NCBI GenBank assembly: GCA_035315685.1
Contig: DATFXR010000143.1
Coordinates: 1-20,159, forward strand
Source of the DNA: QHWK01 sp035315685
GTDB lineage: Bacteria; Acidobacteriota; Vicinamibacteria; Vicinamibacterales; CAVVIG01
DNA length: 20,159 bases
Direction: 5' to 3'
The translations under genes and the position numbers were made by a program. Below the pieces are notes generated by a model. It saw only the letters and a program-made list of their open reading frames with translations, did no database searches and was not told where the DNA came from. Of this stretch, positions 1 through 7,600 are shown piece by piece; positions within the stretch are counted from its first letter, which is position 1, and the number at the start of each line of letters is the position of its first letter.

Positions 1-31
1 TCGATGCGTTGCGCGGCAGGTAGATACTCAT
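1..31 (-). CDS. 5' end of an unidentified gene (partial)
   Basis: On the minus strand an ATG at 31-29 opens a frame reading MSIYLPRNAS before the window ends. A good Shine-Dalgarno (GAGGAG, bases 46-41 read on the minus strand) sits 9 nt upstream of the ATG. The gene begins 44 nt after the stop of the adhesin-like gene on the same strand, with no terminator hairpin between them, so the two may be co-transcribed. Only ten codons are visible and no function can be assigned. The call rests on the start codon, its ribosome binding site and the spacing. Confidence 0.55.
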   Translation of the reverse strand, partial: MSIYLPRNAS

Positions 32-75
32 GGTTACCTACTCCTCACGTTGTCTCAATCAATCACCGACGACCA

Positions 76-2340
76 CTACGGCAGCGGCGTGTTCATGTCC
101 GCCGTGATCTCGGCGGCGCTGAGCGCGCGGTTGTAGATCCGAACTTCATCGATCAGGCCGGCGAAGTACTCCGTGCCGGGAATCGAGAACACCGTGTTCC
201 CGCCGATGCGCAGCGGCGCGGTCGACGCCGCGATACCGCCGCCCGCTGATCCGGTCGTGCTGCGCAGCACGCCGTTGACGTAGAGGCGGATCGAGGTGCC
301 GTCGTAAGTCACCGCGAGGTGCGTCCACACGCCGACCGGCACCGCAGGACCAGCGGCCGCTTCCTTGTCGGTGTTGGCGTTGCGGATGTAGCCGGCCGGA
401 CGCGACGGGTTGCTGTCGCCGTCGTTGCCGTAGAGCGCATACGCGAGGCCGGTCGTGCCGCGCTCCTTCATGATCACCGTGCGCCAGCCGCCGTTCGGGC
501 CGGAGCCGGCGTCCGCCGACGGGTTGACCCACGCTTCGAGCGTCATCCCGCTCGACAGCGCGAGCGATGCGCTGTGCGGGATGTTGACGATCGACGACAC
601 TCCGTCGAACGAGAGCGCACCGCCGAAACCGACCTGCCCGGAAACGCGCGTCGCGCCGGCGATCGTGCCGTTGTTCCCGTTGCCCGACGAGTCGTTCGCG
701 GTGTTGCCTGACGGTTCGTTGAACGACATCGTGAGCACCGGACCGGCGGCCGGCGGCGGCGGCGGCGCTGCGCCGAGCGATACGCTCAAGGCGACCGCAC
801 TGCCTGCAGCGGCGCTCGAGCCGCCGGTCGGGTTCGAACTGATCACCGAGCCCGCGGGCACCGATGCGGAGTTCGCCGTCGTGATGGTCCCGACGGTCAA
901 CCCGGCATTGGTTATCGCCGTCTGCGCCGCGGACTGCGTCAGGCCGACGACGTTGGGCACGGTGACCTGCGGCGGCGGTGGCGGCGGGACGCCAGCCTTG
1001 ATTTCGACGGCCGCGATGTTCCATTGATCGAGCGTCGGGCCGGTCGTGCTCATCGCGACGGTCGTGTTCGCGGCGGCCACTGCGCTGCTCGTGGCCTGCA
1101 CCCAGAAGGTGTCGCCGACCGCGCTGTCGACGAACTCGTGCACCTTGGTCTGGCCGGCGGCCATCGTCCGCGCCGTCGCGCCGTCCCAATCGTTGCCGGT
1201 CGCGTAGACGAGCGAGTTGATGGCGGTCGTCGCCAGGCTGACCGACGCGGCGCCGGTCGTCGCGCTCGCGCCCGCCGAGGCGCCGACGCCCGACGATCCG
1301 CTGAACGCGATCACCGTCAGCGACTGATGCGCCGACGAGGTCTGCGTGCTCGACACGGTGACGTTGGTCAGCAGGCCGGAGGCGGTCGCGGTCCAGATCT
1401 CGGCGTCGCCGAAGCTGCCCGCCTGGCGGCGCACGCGGGTCCAGGTGAGGCCCGCGCCGGTGACGGTGACCGTCTGCGCGTTCGCCGCGGCCGGGCCGTC
1501 GGAGGCGACGAACGCGACGAGCACGTCGTTCGCCTTCGTCGTGCTGAATGCCGCGGTGGTGCGCTTGCCGGCGCCCTCCGAGAAGATGATCTTGTCGACC
1601 GTCGGCGCGGTGAGCGCGACGTTCGACACCGTCACGGTGACGGCAGCCGACGTCGCGGAGTTGCCTGCGGCGTCGCGTGCGATCGCGGTCAGCGAGTGCG
1701 ACCCGTTGGCGACTGCCGATGTGTTCCACGTCACCTGATAGGGCGCGACGGTCACTTCGGCGCCGATCTGCGTGGCGCCGTCGAAGAACTTCACGCCGGC
1801 GACGCCGACGTTGTCGCTCGCCGCGGCGACGACGGGCACGTTGCCCGACACGGTGCCGCCGGTCGGCGCGGTCAGCGCGACCGACGGGGCGATTTGATCG
1901 GCCAGCACGGCGACGTTGACGACGCCGACGGACGTGCCGAGCGGGTTCTGAATCTGATAGGTGAAGGTGTCGTTGCCGACGAAGCCGGACGCCGGCGTGT
2001 AGGTGTAAGGACCGCTCCCGGTGATGGTGCCGCCGGCGGAACTGGTCGCGGACACCGACACGAGCGTCAACGGCGGTGCGCCGGTGTCGTTGGCGAGCAG
2101 CGTCGCGCCGGTGAACGACACCGGCGACGCCACCGTCTGCAGCGAGTCGGTCACTGCGACCGGAAACCCGTCGTTGGCCGGCGGCGGCGGCGGCACGTAG
2201 CAGCCAGGCAGGATCAGGAACTGCGATGGCGGCTGCGCGGCCAGGCCGAGCGGCACAGTCAGAATGCTAAGGAGCAGTGCCGCGGCCAATGTTGCCCGGC
2301 GTGGCCAGCTCCAGAACTCGTGGCGGCGATTCACAGACAT
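76..2340 (-). CDS. Secreted modular protein: cadherin/Ig-like, unnamed module, PASTA, LamG
   Basis: A 754-residue exported protein. The start at 2340 has GGGAG just upstream and is followed at once by a signal peptide (WPRRATLAAALLLSIL, likely cleaved near LAA-QPP, residue 35); the 94 in-frame codons further upstream look non-coding. Domains in order: a Pro-rich linker (50-55); a cadherin-like/VCBS-type Ig domain (about 58-146, with ending FVGNDTFTYQI); a bacterial Ig domain (about 150-238, with DNVGVAGVKFF and ARDAAGNS); an unnamed module (about 245-448, with DVLVAFVASDGP, GDAEIW, ATGNDWD, DTFWV, AAVEIK); a PPPPPP linker; a PASTA repeat (457-522, VPNVVGLTQSAAQTAI); another Pro linker; and a concanavalin-like LamG/Laminin_G_3 domain (about 534-745, with LEAWVNP, GVWTHLAVTYDG, GLIDEVRIYNRALS). 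No catalytic domain is visible. A surface adhesin or glycan-binding protein is the likeliest role. The unnamed module and the PASTA repeat recur in both peroxidases of this window. It is transcribed divergently from the response regulator. Confidence 0.85.
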   Translation of the reverse strand: MSVNRRHEFWSWPRRATLAAALLLSILTVPLGLAAQPPSQFLILPGCYVPPPPPANDGFPVAVTDSLQTVASPVSFTGATLLANDTGAPPLTLVSVSATSSAGGTITGSGPYTYTPASGFVGNDTFTYQIQNPLGTSVGVVNVAVLADQIAPSVALTAPTGGTVSGNVPVVAAASDNVGVAGVKFFDGATQIGAEVTVAPYQVTWNTSAVANGSHSLTAIARDAAGNSATSAAVTVTVSNVALTAPTVDKIIFSEGAGKRTTAAFSTTKANDVLVAFVASDGPAAANAQTVTVTGAGLTWTRVRRQAGSFGDAEIWTATASGLLTNVTVSSTQTSSAHQSLTVIAFSGSSGVGASAGASATTGAASVSLATTAINSLVYATGNDWDGATARTMAAGQTKVHEFVDSAVGDTFWVQATSSAVAAANTTVAMSTTGPTLDQWNIAAVEIKAGVPPPPPPQVTVPNVVGLTQSAAQTAITNAGLTVGTITTANSASVPAGSVISSNPTGGSSAAAGSAVALSVSLGAAPPPPPAAGPVLTMSFNEPSGNTANDSSGNGNNGTIAGATRVSGQVGFGGALSFDGVSSIVNIPHSASLALSSGMTLEAWVNPSADAGSGPNGGWRTVIMKERGTTGLAYALYGNDGDSNPSRPAGYIRNANTDKEAAAGPAVPVGVWTHLAVTYDGTSIRLYVNGVLRSTTGSAGGGIAASTAPLRIGGNTVFSIPGTEYFAGLIDEVRIYNRALSAAEITADMNTPLP

Positions 2341-2723
2341 GCCTCGCTCCCGGTGATGCAGTTCACCCAGCAATCCAAACGTGGCAATCCCGAACGTGTT
2401 CTGCGTGGTTGGTGTGGTGTCGTAAGGTAGGCGGGAAATAGATCGCGCGGAATTGGTCTTTGGTGGCGCTCGCGTCACCACTTTGGTGGGGCGTGACGTG
2501 CGCTCCACCGCGCGCCGATGCCGCGGCGCGATTTGCGTGCAAACACGCGCGTGCGATCGTGTGAAGAGTCGCCGCCCCGCGCGTACTTTTTCAGACTCGG
2601 GCGCGCCTCGCTGGCGCCGCACCGGCAGTTGCGCCCGTCAGATTGCCACCGTGTGCAATCAAGTCATGCGGCGCGAACGTTGCTACCCTCCGCCGCCACA
2701 CACCCTCTTACGTAATCCAAACG
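2341..2723. promoter_or_regulatory. Divergent intergenic region between adhesin and response regulator
   Basis: This 383-bp gap must hold the promoters of both divergent genes. I see no convincing sigma70-type -35/-10 pair. A dyad is present at 2474-2497 (GTCAC ... GTGAC enclosing CCAC-TTTG-GTGG), which could be an operator. The stretch from 2520 to 2640 is GC-rich with alternating CGCG/TGCG runs. ORFs crossing the region on either strand lack ribosome binding sites and look like composition artefacts. Confidence 0.35.
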
Positions 2724-3431
2724 ATGCATTCAGACAGTATTCGCATCCTGGTTGCCGACGACCACGCGTTGATGCGCGAGGGACTCAAGCGCCTCGTGGA
2801 GAGCGAAGAGGACCTCCGTGTCGTCGCGCAGGCTGGTGACGCCAACGAGGCGATTCAATTGTCTCGTCGGCTTCAGCCCGATCTGCTGATTCTCGATCTC
2901 ACGATGCCCAACGGCGGCGCGCTCGATGCGCTGCGCGCGATCTTCTCGGGCCCGCCGACCGCGATGCGCTCGATCGTGCTCAGCGGCGACAACCACCGCG
3001 GCGACACGATCGCGGCGCTGCAGCTGGGCGCTCGCGGCATCGTGCTGAAGACATCCGATGCATCGCTGCTGTTCCGCAGCATTCGTGCGGTGATGGCGGG
3101 CGAGTACTGGCTCTGGCACCGCAACGTCTCCGACGGCGTCGAAGCGATCCGGCTGATCATGGCGGAGAACGACAGCGCGGCGAAGGCCGAGCGCTATCGA
3201 CTGACGCCGCGCGAGCTCGAGATCGTGCCGCACATCGCGGTTGGCGCGTCGAACAAGGACATCGCGGCGCTGCTGTCGGTCCGCGAGGACACTGTGAAGC
3301 GGCACCTCTCGAACATCTTCGACAAGCTCGGTGTCTACTCGCGGCTCGAGCTGGCGTTGTTCGCGATCAACCATGGCCTCGTCGAAGCGCCGAACGCCAC
3401 CATCCCATCGCGCAGCGCCAACGCCGACTGA
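2724..3431 (+). CDS. Response regulator, NarL/FixJ family
   Basis: A 235-residue cytoplasmic two-component regulator. The receiver domain (about 7-125) has the acidic pair D12/D13, the phospho-acceptor D58 in LLILDLTMPNGG, the switch Ser S87 (VLSGD) and the conserved K109 (VLKT). A LuxR-type helix-turn-helix follows at about 160-220 (LTPRELEIV ... GASNKDIAALLSV ... TVKRHLSNIFDKLGV). Start: ATG 2724 begins MHSDSIRILVADDH directly before the receiver; longer in-frame starts such as TTG 2643 add an unlikely leader. There is no strong Shine-Dalgarno here, so the start is a domain-based choice. No histidine kinase is in the window, making it an orphan locally. The next gene follows after 20 nt and is probably co-transcribed. 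Targets are unknown; the divergent adhesin gene and the structured region upstream of peroxidase 1 are candidates by position only. Confidence 0.92.
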   Translation: MHSDSIRILVADDHALMREGLKRLVESEEDLRVVAQAGDANEAIQLSRRLQPDLLILDLTMPNGGALDALRAIFSGPPTAMRSIVLSGDNHRGDTIAALQLGARGIVLKTSDASLLFRSIRAVMAGEYWLWHRNVSDGVEAIRLIMAENDSAAKAERYRLTPRELEIVPHIAVGASNKDIAALLSVREDTVKRHLSNIFDKLGVYSRLELALFAINHGLVEAPNATIPSRSANAD

Positions 3432-3451
3432 CCACCTCTGGAGGTGAACAC

Positions 3452-4129
3452 GTGAAATCGAGTCTTGGTCCGGTCCTGATCAGAACGTCCGTCGCGCTCG
3501 CGTGTCTTCTTCTGCTCGGCCCCCGCCCGTTCGCGGCGCCGAACGGCCCGGTCGAACATCTCGCCGGTCGCTCGCTCGATGCGAAAGGCGTCTACGCGGG
3601 CCCGGTGGACATCATCATCGAACGGTGGTCGTCCGACGAAGAACACGACAAGGTCCTGCAGGCGATGTCGAAGAAGGCGGATCCCGACGCGCTGCTGACC
3701 GTGCTCGAAAAAGTTCGCGTTCGCGTCGGCTACGTGCTGACACCCGGCATCCAGGCGAGCGGCGCGCGGGCGCTCGGGCGCCGCGCGTGGAACATCGATT
3801 ACGCGCGCGAGATCACCACCCCCGCCGGGCGCCGCGTCGTCGTCGCCAGCGAGGACCATCTGCCGATCGGAGAATTCCCGAAGGATGTTGCTGCGCATGG
3901 CACGCCGCATCGCGCGGACGTGCTCGAGTTCCACCTGGCCAAGGACGGGAAGGGCGTCGGCAAGCTCGCCAGCGGCAGCAAGATCGTGGTCAACACGTCG
4001 ACGAAGACGATCGAGATCGCGAAGTACGACACCGAGCCGGTTTCCCTGGCCGAAGTGCTGCCGCAGCGTATCTACGCGAGAAAAGAGCCTCCCAAGGAGT
4101 ACTACGGCGCGGCAACGAAACCGCGCTAG
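3452..4129 (+). CDS. Small exported protein of unknown function
   Basis: A 225-residue protein with a GTG start at 3452. A perfect Shine-Dalgarno (GGAGGTG, 3440-3446) is 5 nt upstream, which decides the start. The N-terminus is a signal peptide (IRTSVALACLLLLG, cleavage near PFAA-P, residues 25-30). The mature part has no motif that I can tie to an enzyme: it contains VDIIIERWSSDEEHDKVLQAM, a middle VRVRVGYVLTPG stretch, and a C-terminal half rich in short beta-prone strands (VLEFHLAKDGKGVGKL, KIVVNTSTKTIEI). I associate the ERWSSDEE / GYVLTPG / LAKDGKGxGKL layout with uncharacterised exported proteins common in Acidobacteriota, from memory and without a search. It sits 20 nt behind the response regulator and is probably in its transcript. 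A hairpin begins 12 nt after its stop. Confidence 0.8.
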   Translation: MKSSLGPVLIRTSVALACLLLLGPRPFAAPNGPVEHLAGRSLDAKGVYAGPVDIIIERWSSDEEHDKVLQAMSKKADPDALLTVLEKVRVRVGYVLTPGIQASGARALGRRAWNIDYAREITTPAGRRVVVASEDHLPIGEFPKDVAAHGTPHRADVLEFHLAKDGKGVGKLASGSKIVVNTSTKTIEIAKYDTEPVSLAEVLPQRIYARKEPPKEYYGAATKPR

Positions 4130-4141
4130 CCATCGTCACGC

Positions 4142-4214
4142 GCGCTGACGCGTTGCAGGATCCGCCGCGCACGCCGGCGGATCCGCTGCGCCCGGCGCGG
4201 ACGCGTGTCAGCGC
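4142..4214 (+). other. Nested inverted repeat / structured element after the small exported gene
   Basis: A perfect 10-bp inner inverted repeat (GGATCCGCCG at 4158-4167, CGGCGGATCC at 4175-4184, 7-nt loop) lies inside an outer one (GCGCTGACGCGT at 4142-4153 against ACGCGTGTCAGCGC at 4201-4214, 2-nt bulge). The transcript could fold into a long stem starting 12 nt after the stop of the upstream gene. No U-tract follows, so it is not a classical intrinsic terminator. It may act as an mRNA 3' stabiliser, or be a remnant of a small repeat element. Confidence 0.5.
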
Positions 4215-4299
4215 ACCCCGCCTTAGCGATTCTCGCGATCTTTCGATCAGTTTCCTCACGCTTCCCCCACTGATCTCTCACGGTTCCCCCCACCGAAGC

Positions 4300-4328
4300 G
4301 GAATATCACCGCTCTGCCACGGCGACTA
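4300..4328 (+). promoter_or_regulatory. ECF-type promoter candidate, distal copy
   Basis: GGAATA (4300-4305), 17 bp, then CGACTA (4323-4328). The box shapes and spacing are like group 4 (ECF) sigma promoters, which often have GGAA-type -35 elements. It is the copy inside the first duplicated unit, about 350 bp before the peroxidase 1 start, and may be redundant or decayed. It is supported by identical geometry in two other places in the window. Confidence 0.4.
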
Positions 4329-4465
4329 CATTCCTGCGCACGCTGGCGGATCCGTCGTGCGGTCACGTGCGCGGGTGTGAGCGCGCCCTTACCGACTTCT
4401 CACGATCTTTCAATCAGTTCCTGACGGTTCCCCCACTAATCTCTCACGGTTCCCCCCGCCGAAGA

Positions 4466-4494
4466 GGAATATCGCCGCTCCAGCTCGGCGACTA
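4466..4494 (+). promoter_or_regulatory. ECF-type promoter candidate for peroxidase 1
   Basis: GGAATA (4466-4471), 17 bp, then CGACTA (4489-4494), in the second duplicated unit and nearest the gene. The following leader (CCCACATCC...CGCGCG...GAGGAGGACATG) also resembles the leader after the third copy at 11279-11307, so promoter and leader appear conserved together. The sigma factor encoded about 6 kb downstream (near 10479) is the obvious candidate reader; this link is inference. Confidence 0.5.
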
Positions 4495-4560
4495 AATTCC
4501 CGCCCACATCCCGTTTCAACGCGGTCTCCGCGCGCGTGCGGAGCCATCCACGAGGAGGAC

Positions 4561-4692
4561 ATGCCCTGCGCACGTGTGAGGAGGGACGTCGGGCCGGCCA
4601 TCGCTGACGACGCGCTCGTCGGACGGGGCGGCGGACGCGCAGTACGAAGTGCTTCGGACACGCAAGGAGGAGGAGGGTCGAATGTCACTTAG
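4561..4692 (+). CDS. Possible upstream ORF overlapping the peroxidase 1 start
   Basis: ATG 4561 follows GAGGAGG with 2 nt between (bases 4552-4558) and opens a 43-codon frame ending at TAG 4690-4692. It overlaps the first 11 nt of the peroxidase gene (ATG 4682) in a different frame, a layout typical of translational coupling. The peptide (MPCARVRRDVGPAIADD...) has no hydrophobic stretch and matches nothing I recognise. Its ATG aligns with the start of the small ORF at 11385 when the two leaders are compared. It could be a coupling leader, or a relic of an older start. Confidence 0.35.
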   Translation: MPCARVRRDVGPAIADDALVGRGGGRAVRSASDTQGGGGSNVT

Positions 4693-7600
4693 AAAGCTCG
4701 GAGCGAATAAGCGATGGCCGTTCCTGATGGTCGTCGCGATGTTCCTGTCCGGCATCAGCCCATCGTTCGTGCCGCAGTCGACGGTCAGCGCGCAGGTCGT
4801 CGCTGGCGGGGCGCCGGTGGGACAGGGCTTCGTCATCAACGCCGAGGACCTGCGGTTCATCTACGAGCAGATTCTGGTCGCGCAGGATCACGCTGCCGGC
4901 GGCCAGCTGCTCGGCCCGGGGCCGAACCAGGTCCACGATCCGCAGCTGCCGCGCGGCCTGCGCACGGTGGACGGCTCGTTCAACAACCTGGTTCCGGTTC
5001 CCGATCAACACCTGTTCGGCGCCGCCGATCAGCTGTTCCCGCGCCTGCTGACGCCGCGCTTCCGCACGGCGGAGCAGGGGACCACCTATGCGCAGAACAG
5101 CGGCACGGTGTTCGACTCCGAGCCGCGTCTGGTCAGCAACCTGGTGGTCGACCAGACGACGACCAAGCCGGTGCCCGCTGGAGTGACGCCGCTCGGCGCG
5201 GGCAACCCGGCCGCGCAGGCCGCGCATGACAACCCGTGCGGCTCTGGCGGATTCGTCTGCGGCGATCCCGCGCCCTTCGAGCCCGGCGATCCGACCGGTT
5301 CGCTGTTCATCCCGAACATCACCCCCGACTTCGGCCTGTCGGCGCCGTTCAACCTGATGTTCACCTTCTTCGGCCAGTTCTTCGATCACGGGCTCGACCT
5401 CGTGCCGAAGTCGGGCGGAACGGTGATCGTCCCGCTGAAGGCGGACGACCCGCTGTTCGTGCCGGGCAGCCCAACCAACTTCATGGCGATGACGCGCGGC
5501 GAGCTCCAGGCCGGCGGCGACGGCATCCTCGGCACTGCCGACGACGTGAAGGATTCGGTGAACCAGACGACGCCGTGGGTCGACCAGAACCAGACCTACA
5601 CGTCGCACCCGTCGCACCAGGTGTTCCTGCGCCAGTACGTCTGCGGTGCCAATCCGACCGCCGCCGTCTGCGGCGGCGCGGCCGGCGCGCCGGTTCCCGA
5701 CGGCAAGGTGCTCGACGGCGATCACTGCGCGCCGCGCGGCACCGGCTTCGTTGGCGACGACATCTGCAACATCGGCAACTGGGCGCAGGTGAAGGCGCAG
5801 GCGGCCCAGAAGCTCGGTGTCCTCCTGAAAGACACCGATATCTTCGATGTGCCGCTGATCGTCACCGACCCGTACGGGCACTTCAAGCCTGGCCCGGTCC
5901 GCGGCATGCCGATGATGGTTCGTCCGGGCAACGTGATCGTCGAGGGCAACCCGGCGGCTCCCGTGGCGATTCCGACCGACGCACTCCGCACGGCCCACGC
6001 CTTCCTGAACGACATCGCGCACAACGCCGTGCCGGTGGACGGCGCCGGCAATGCGCTGACGGCCGACAGCCCGGCGCAGGATGCGGCGCAGGGGCCGGGC
6101 GGTATCTGCGATTTCCGTCAGACGCCGTCCTGCCAGCCTCCAGGCACCTACGACAACGAGTTGCTCGACGCGCATTTCGTCACTGGTGACGGCCGCGGCA
6201 ACGAGAACATCGCGCTCTCGATGATGCACCAGCTGTTTCACGCCGAGCACAACCGCATCGCGTCGGAGATCGATCACAACATCAATCTTCCGGTCAATCC
6301 GGCGACCGGCATGAACTCGTTCGGGTTCACCGCGCAGGAGCAGGCCAACTGGCACGCCGTGCACGGGCCGTCGGGCTGGGGCTACGGCGAGCGTCTGTTC
6401 CAGGCATCGCGCTTCGGCACCGAGATGCAGTATCAGCACCTCGTGTTCGAGGAGTTCGCGCGGAAGGTTCAGCCGCTGATCAACGCGTTCCTCGGCGGCT
6501 TGACCAGCTTCAACCCGGCGATCACCGCCGAGTTCGCGCACACCGTCTACCGCCTCGGCCACTCGATGCTGCCGGAAGTGCTGCATCGCGAGAACGCCGA
6601 CGGCACCGTCGACAACCTGCGCCTGTTCGAGATCTTCCTCTCGCCGTACAAGTACAACGGGCCGGCCGGCACGTTGACTGCGGCGCAGGCGGCAGGCACG
6701 CTGATCAACGGCCTATCGAAGCAGGTGGCGAACGAGCTCGACGAGTTCGTGACCTCGTCGGTGCGCAACACCCTGGTCGGCCTGCCGCTCGACCTCGCCG
6801 CGATCAACATCGCGCGCGGACGCAGCGAAGGCATCCCGGGCGTGAACGAGGCGCGCAAGCAGCTGTTTGCCAGAACGCATGACTCGGCGCTGACGCCGTA
6901 CGCCAACTGGTTCGAGTTCGGCCAGGGGCTGCGGCACTCGCAGTCGCTGGTCAATTTCATCGCCGCCTACGCGACGGTGCCTTCGGTCCAGACCGCCACC
7001 ACCATCGCGGCGAAGCGGGCGGCGGCGCAGGCCCTGCTGGCGAACAACCTGTTCATGTTCGCCAACACGCCGGCGCAGGCGGCCGCAGCGCAATGCACGG
7101 ACGCGACGTGCGGTCTCGACAACGTCGACTTCTGGGTCGGCGGCCTGGCCGAGCGTCAGGCGGCCTTCGGCGGCCTGCTCGGCTCGACCTTCAACTACGT
7201 GTTCGAATCGCAGCTCGAGCACCTGCAGGACTTCGACCGCTTCTACTACCTGCAGCGCACCGACGGCATGAACTTCCGGTTCTCGCTCGAAGGCAACTCC
7301 CTCGCCGAGCTCGCGCGCCGCAACAGCGTGTCGTTCGGCACGATGGACAACGTCTTCGACACGGCCGACTTCAACTTCAATCCGACCACGCCCGCCGGCG
7401 CACTCGATCCGGCCGATCCGAACAGCCCGGTGATCATCAACCAGCCGGACGGCACCAAGCTGTTCTTCGATCCGCTGCACACCGGCAAGAACATCGTCTT
7501 CAACGGCGGCGCGGGCGACGACCGGTTCAAGTCGGACATCGGCGATGACACGCTCTACGGCAACGCCGGCAACGATCGCATCGAGGGCAACGACGGCAAC

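Larger units (their letters stand above)
4166..4503 (+). repeat. Imperfect tandem duplication, about 167 bp per unit, upstream of peroxidase 1
   Basis: Two units, about 4166-4334 and 4335-4503, align along their whole length with an offset of 166-169 bp. Matched landmarks include GCGCACGCCGGCGGATCC / GCGCACGCTGGCGGATCC, CGATCTTTCGATCAG / CGATCTTTCAATCAG, CTCTCACGGTTCCCCCC in both, and GGAATATCACCGC / GGAATATCGCCGC. Each unit carries two CACGGTTCCCCC-like boxes about 20 bp apart and one ECF-type promoter candidate. The duplication therefore doubles a regulatory segment rather than coding sequence. Confidence 0.8.

Noticed and set aside
1024..2430. Plus-strand ORF of 468 codons
   Set aside because: It is antisense to the adhesin-like gene, whose domains and signal peptide are clear; the plus reading is Arg/Gly/His-rich with no motif.
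2341..2622. N-terminal extension of the adhesin ORF by 94 codons
   Set aside because: The upstream codons have no ribosome binding site and would bury the signal peptide; the start at 2340 has GGGAG and a normal leader.
4685..6586. Long minus-strand ORF (633 codons) opposite peroxidase 1
   Set aside because: It mirrors the codon structure of the real gene. The translation is Arg/Val/Glu-rich with no domain, and the same shadow recurs opposite peroxidase 2 (12536-14431).
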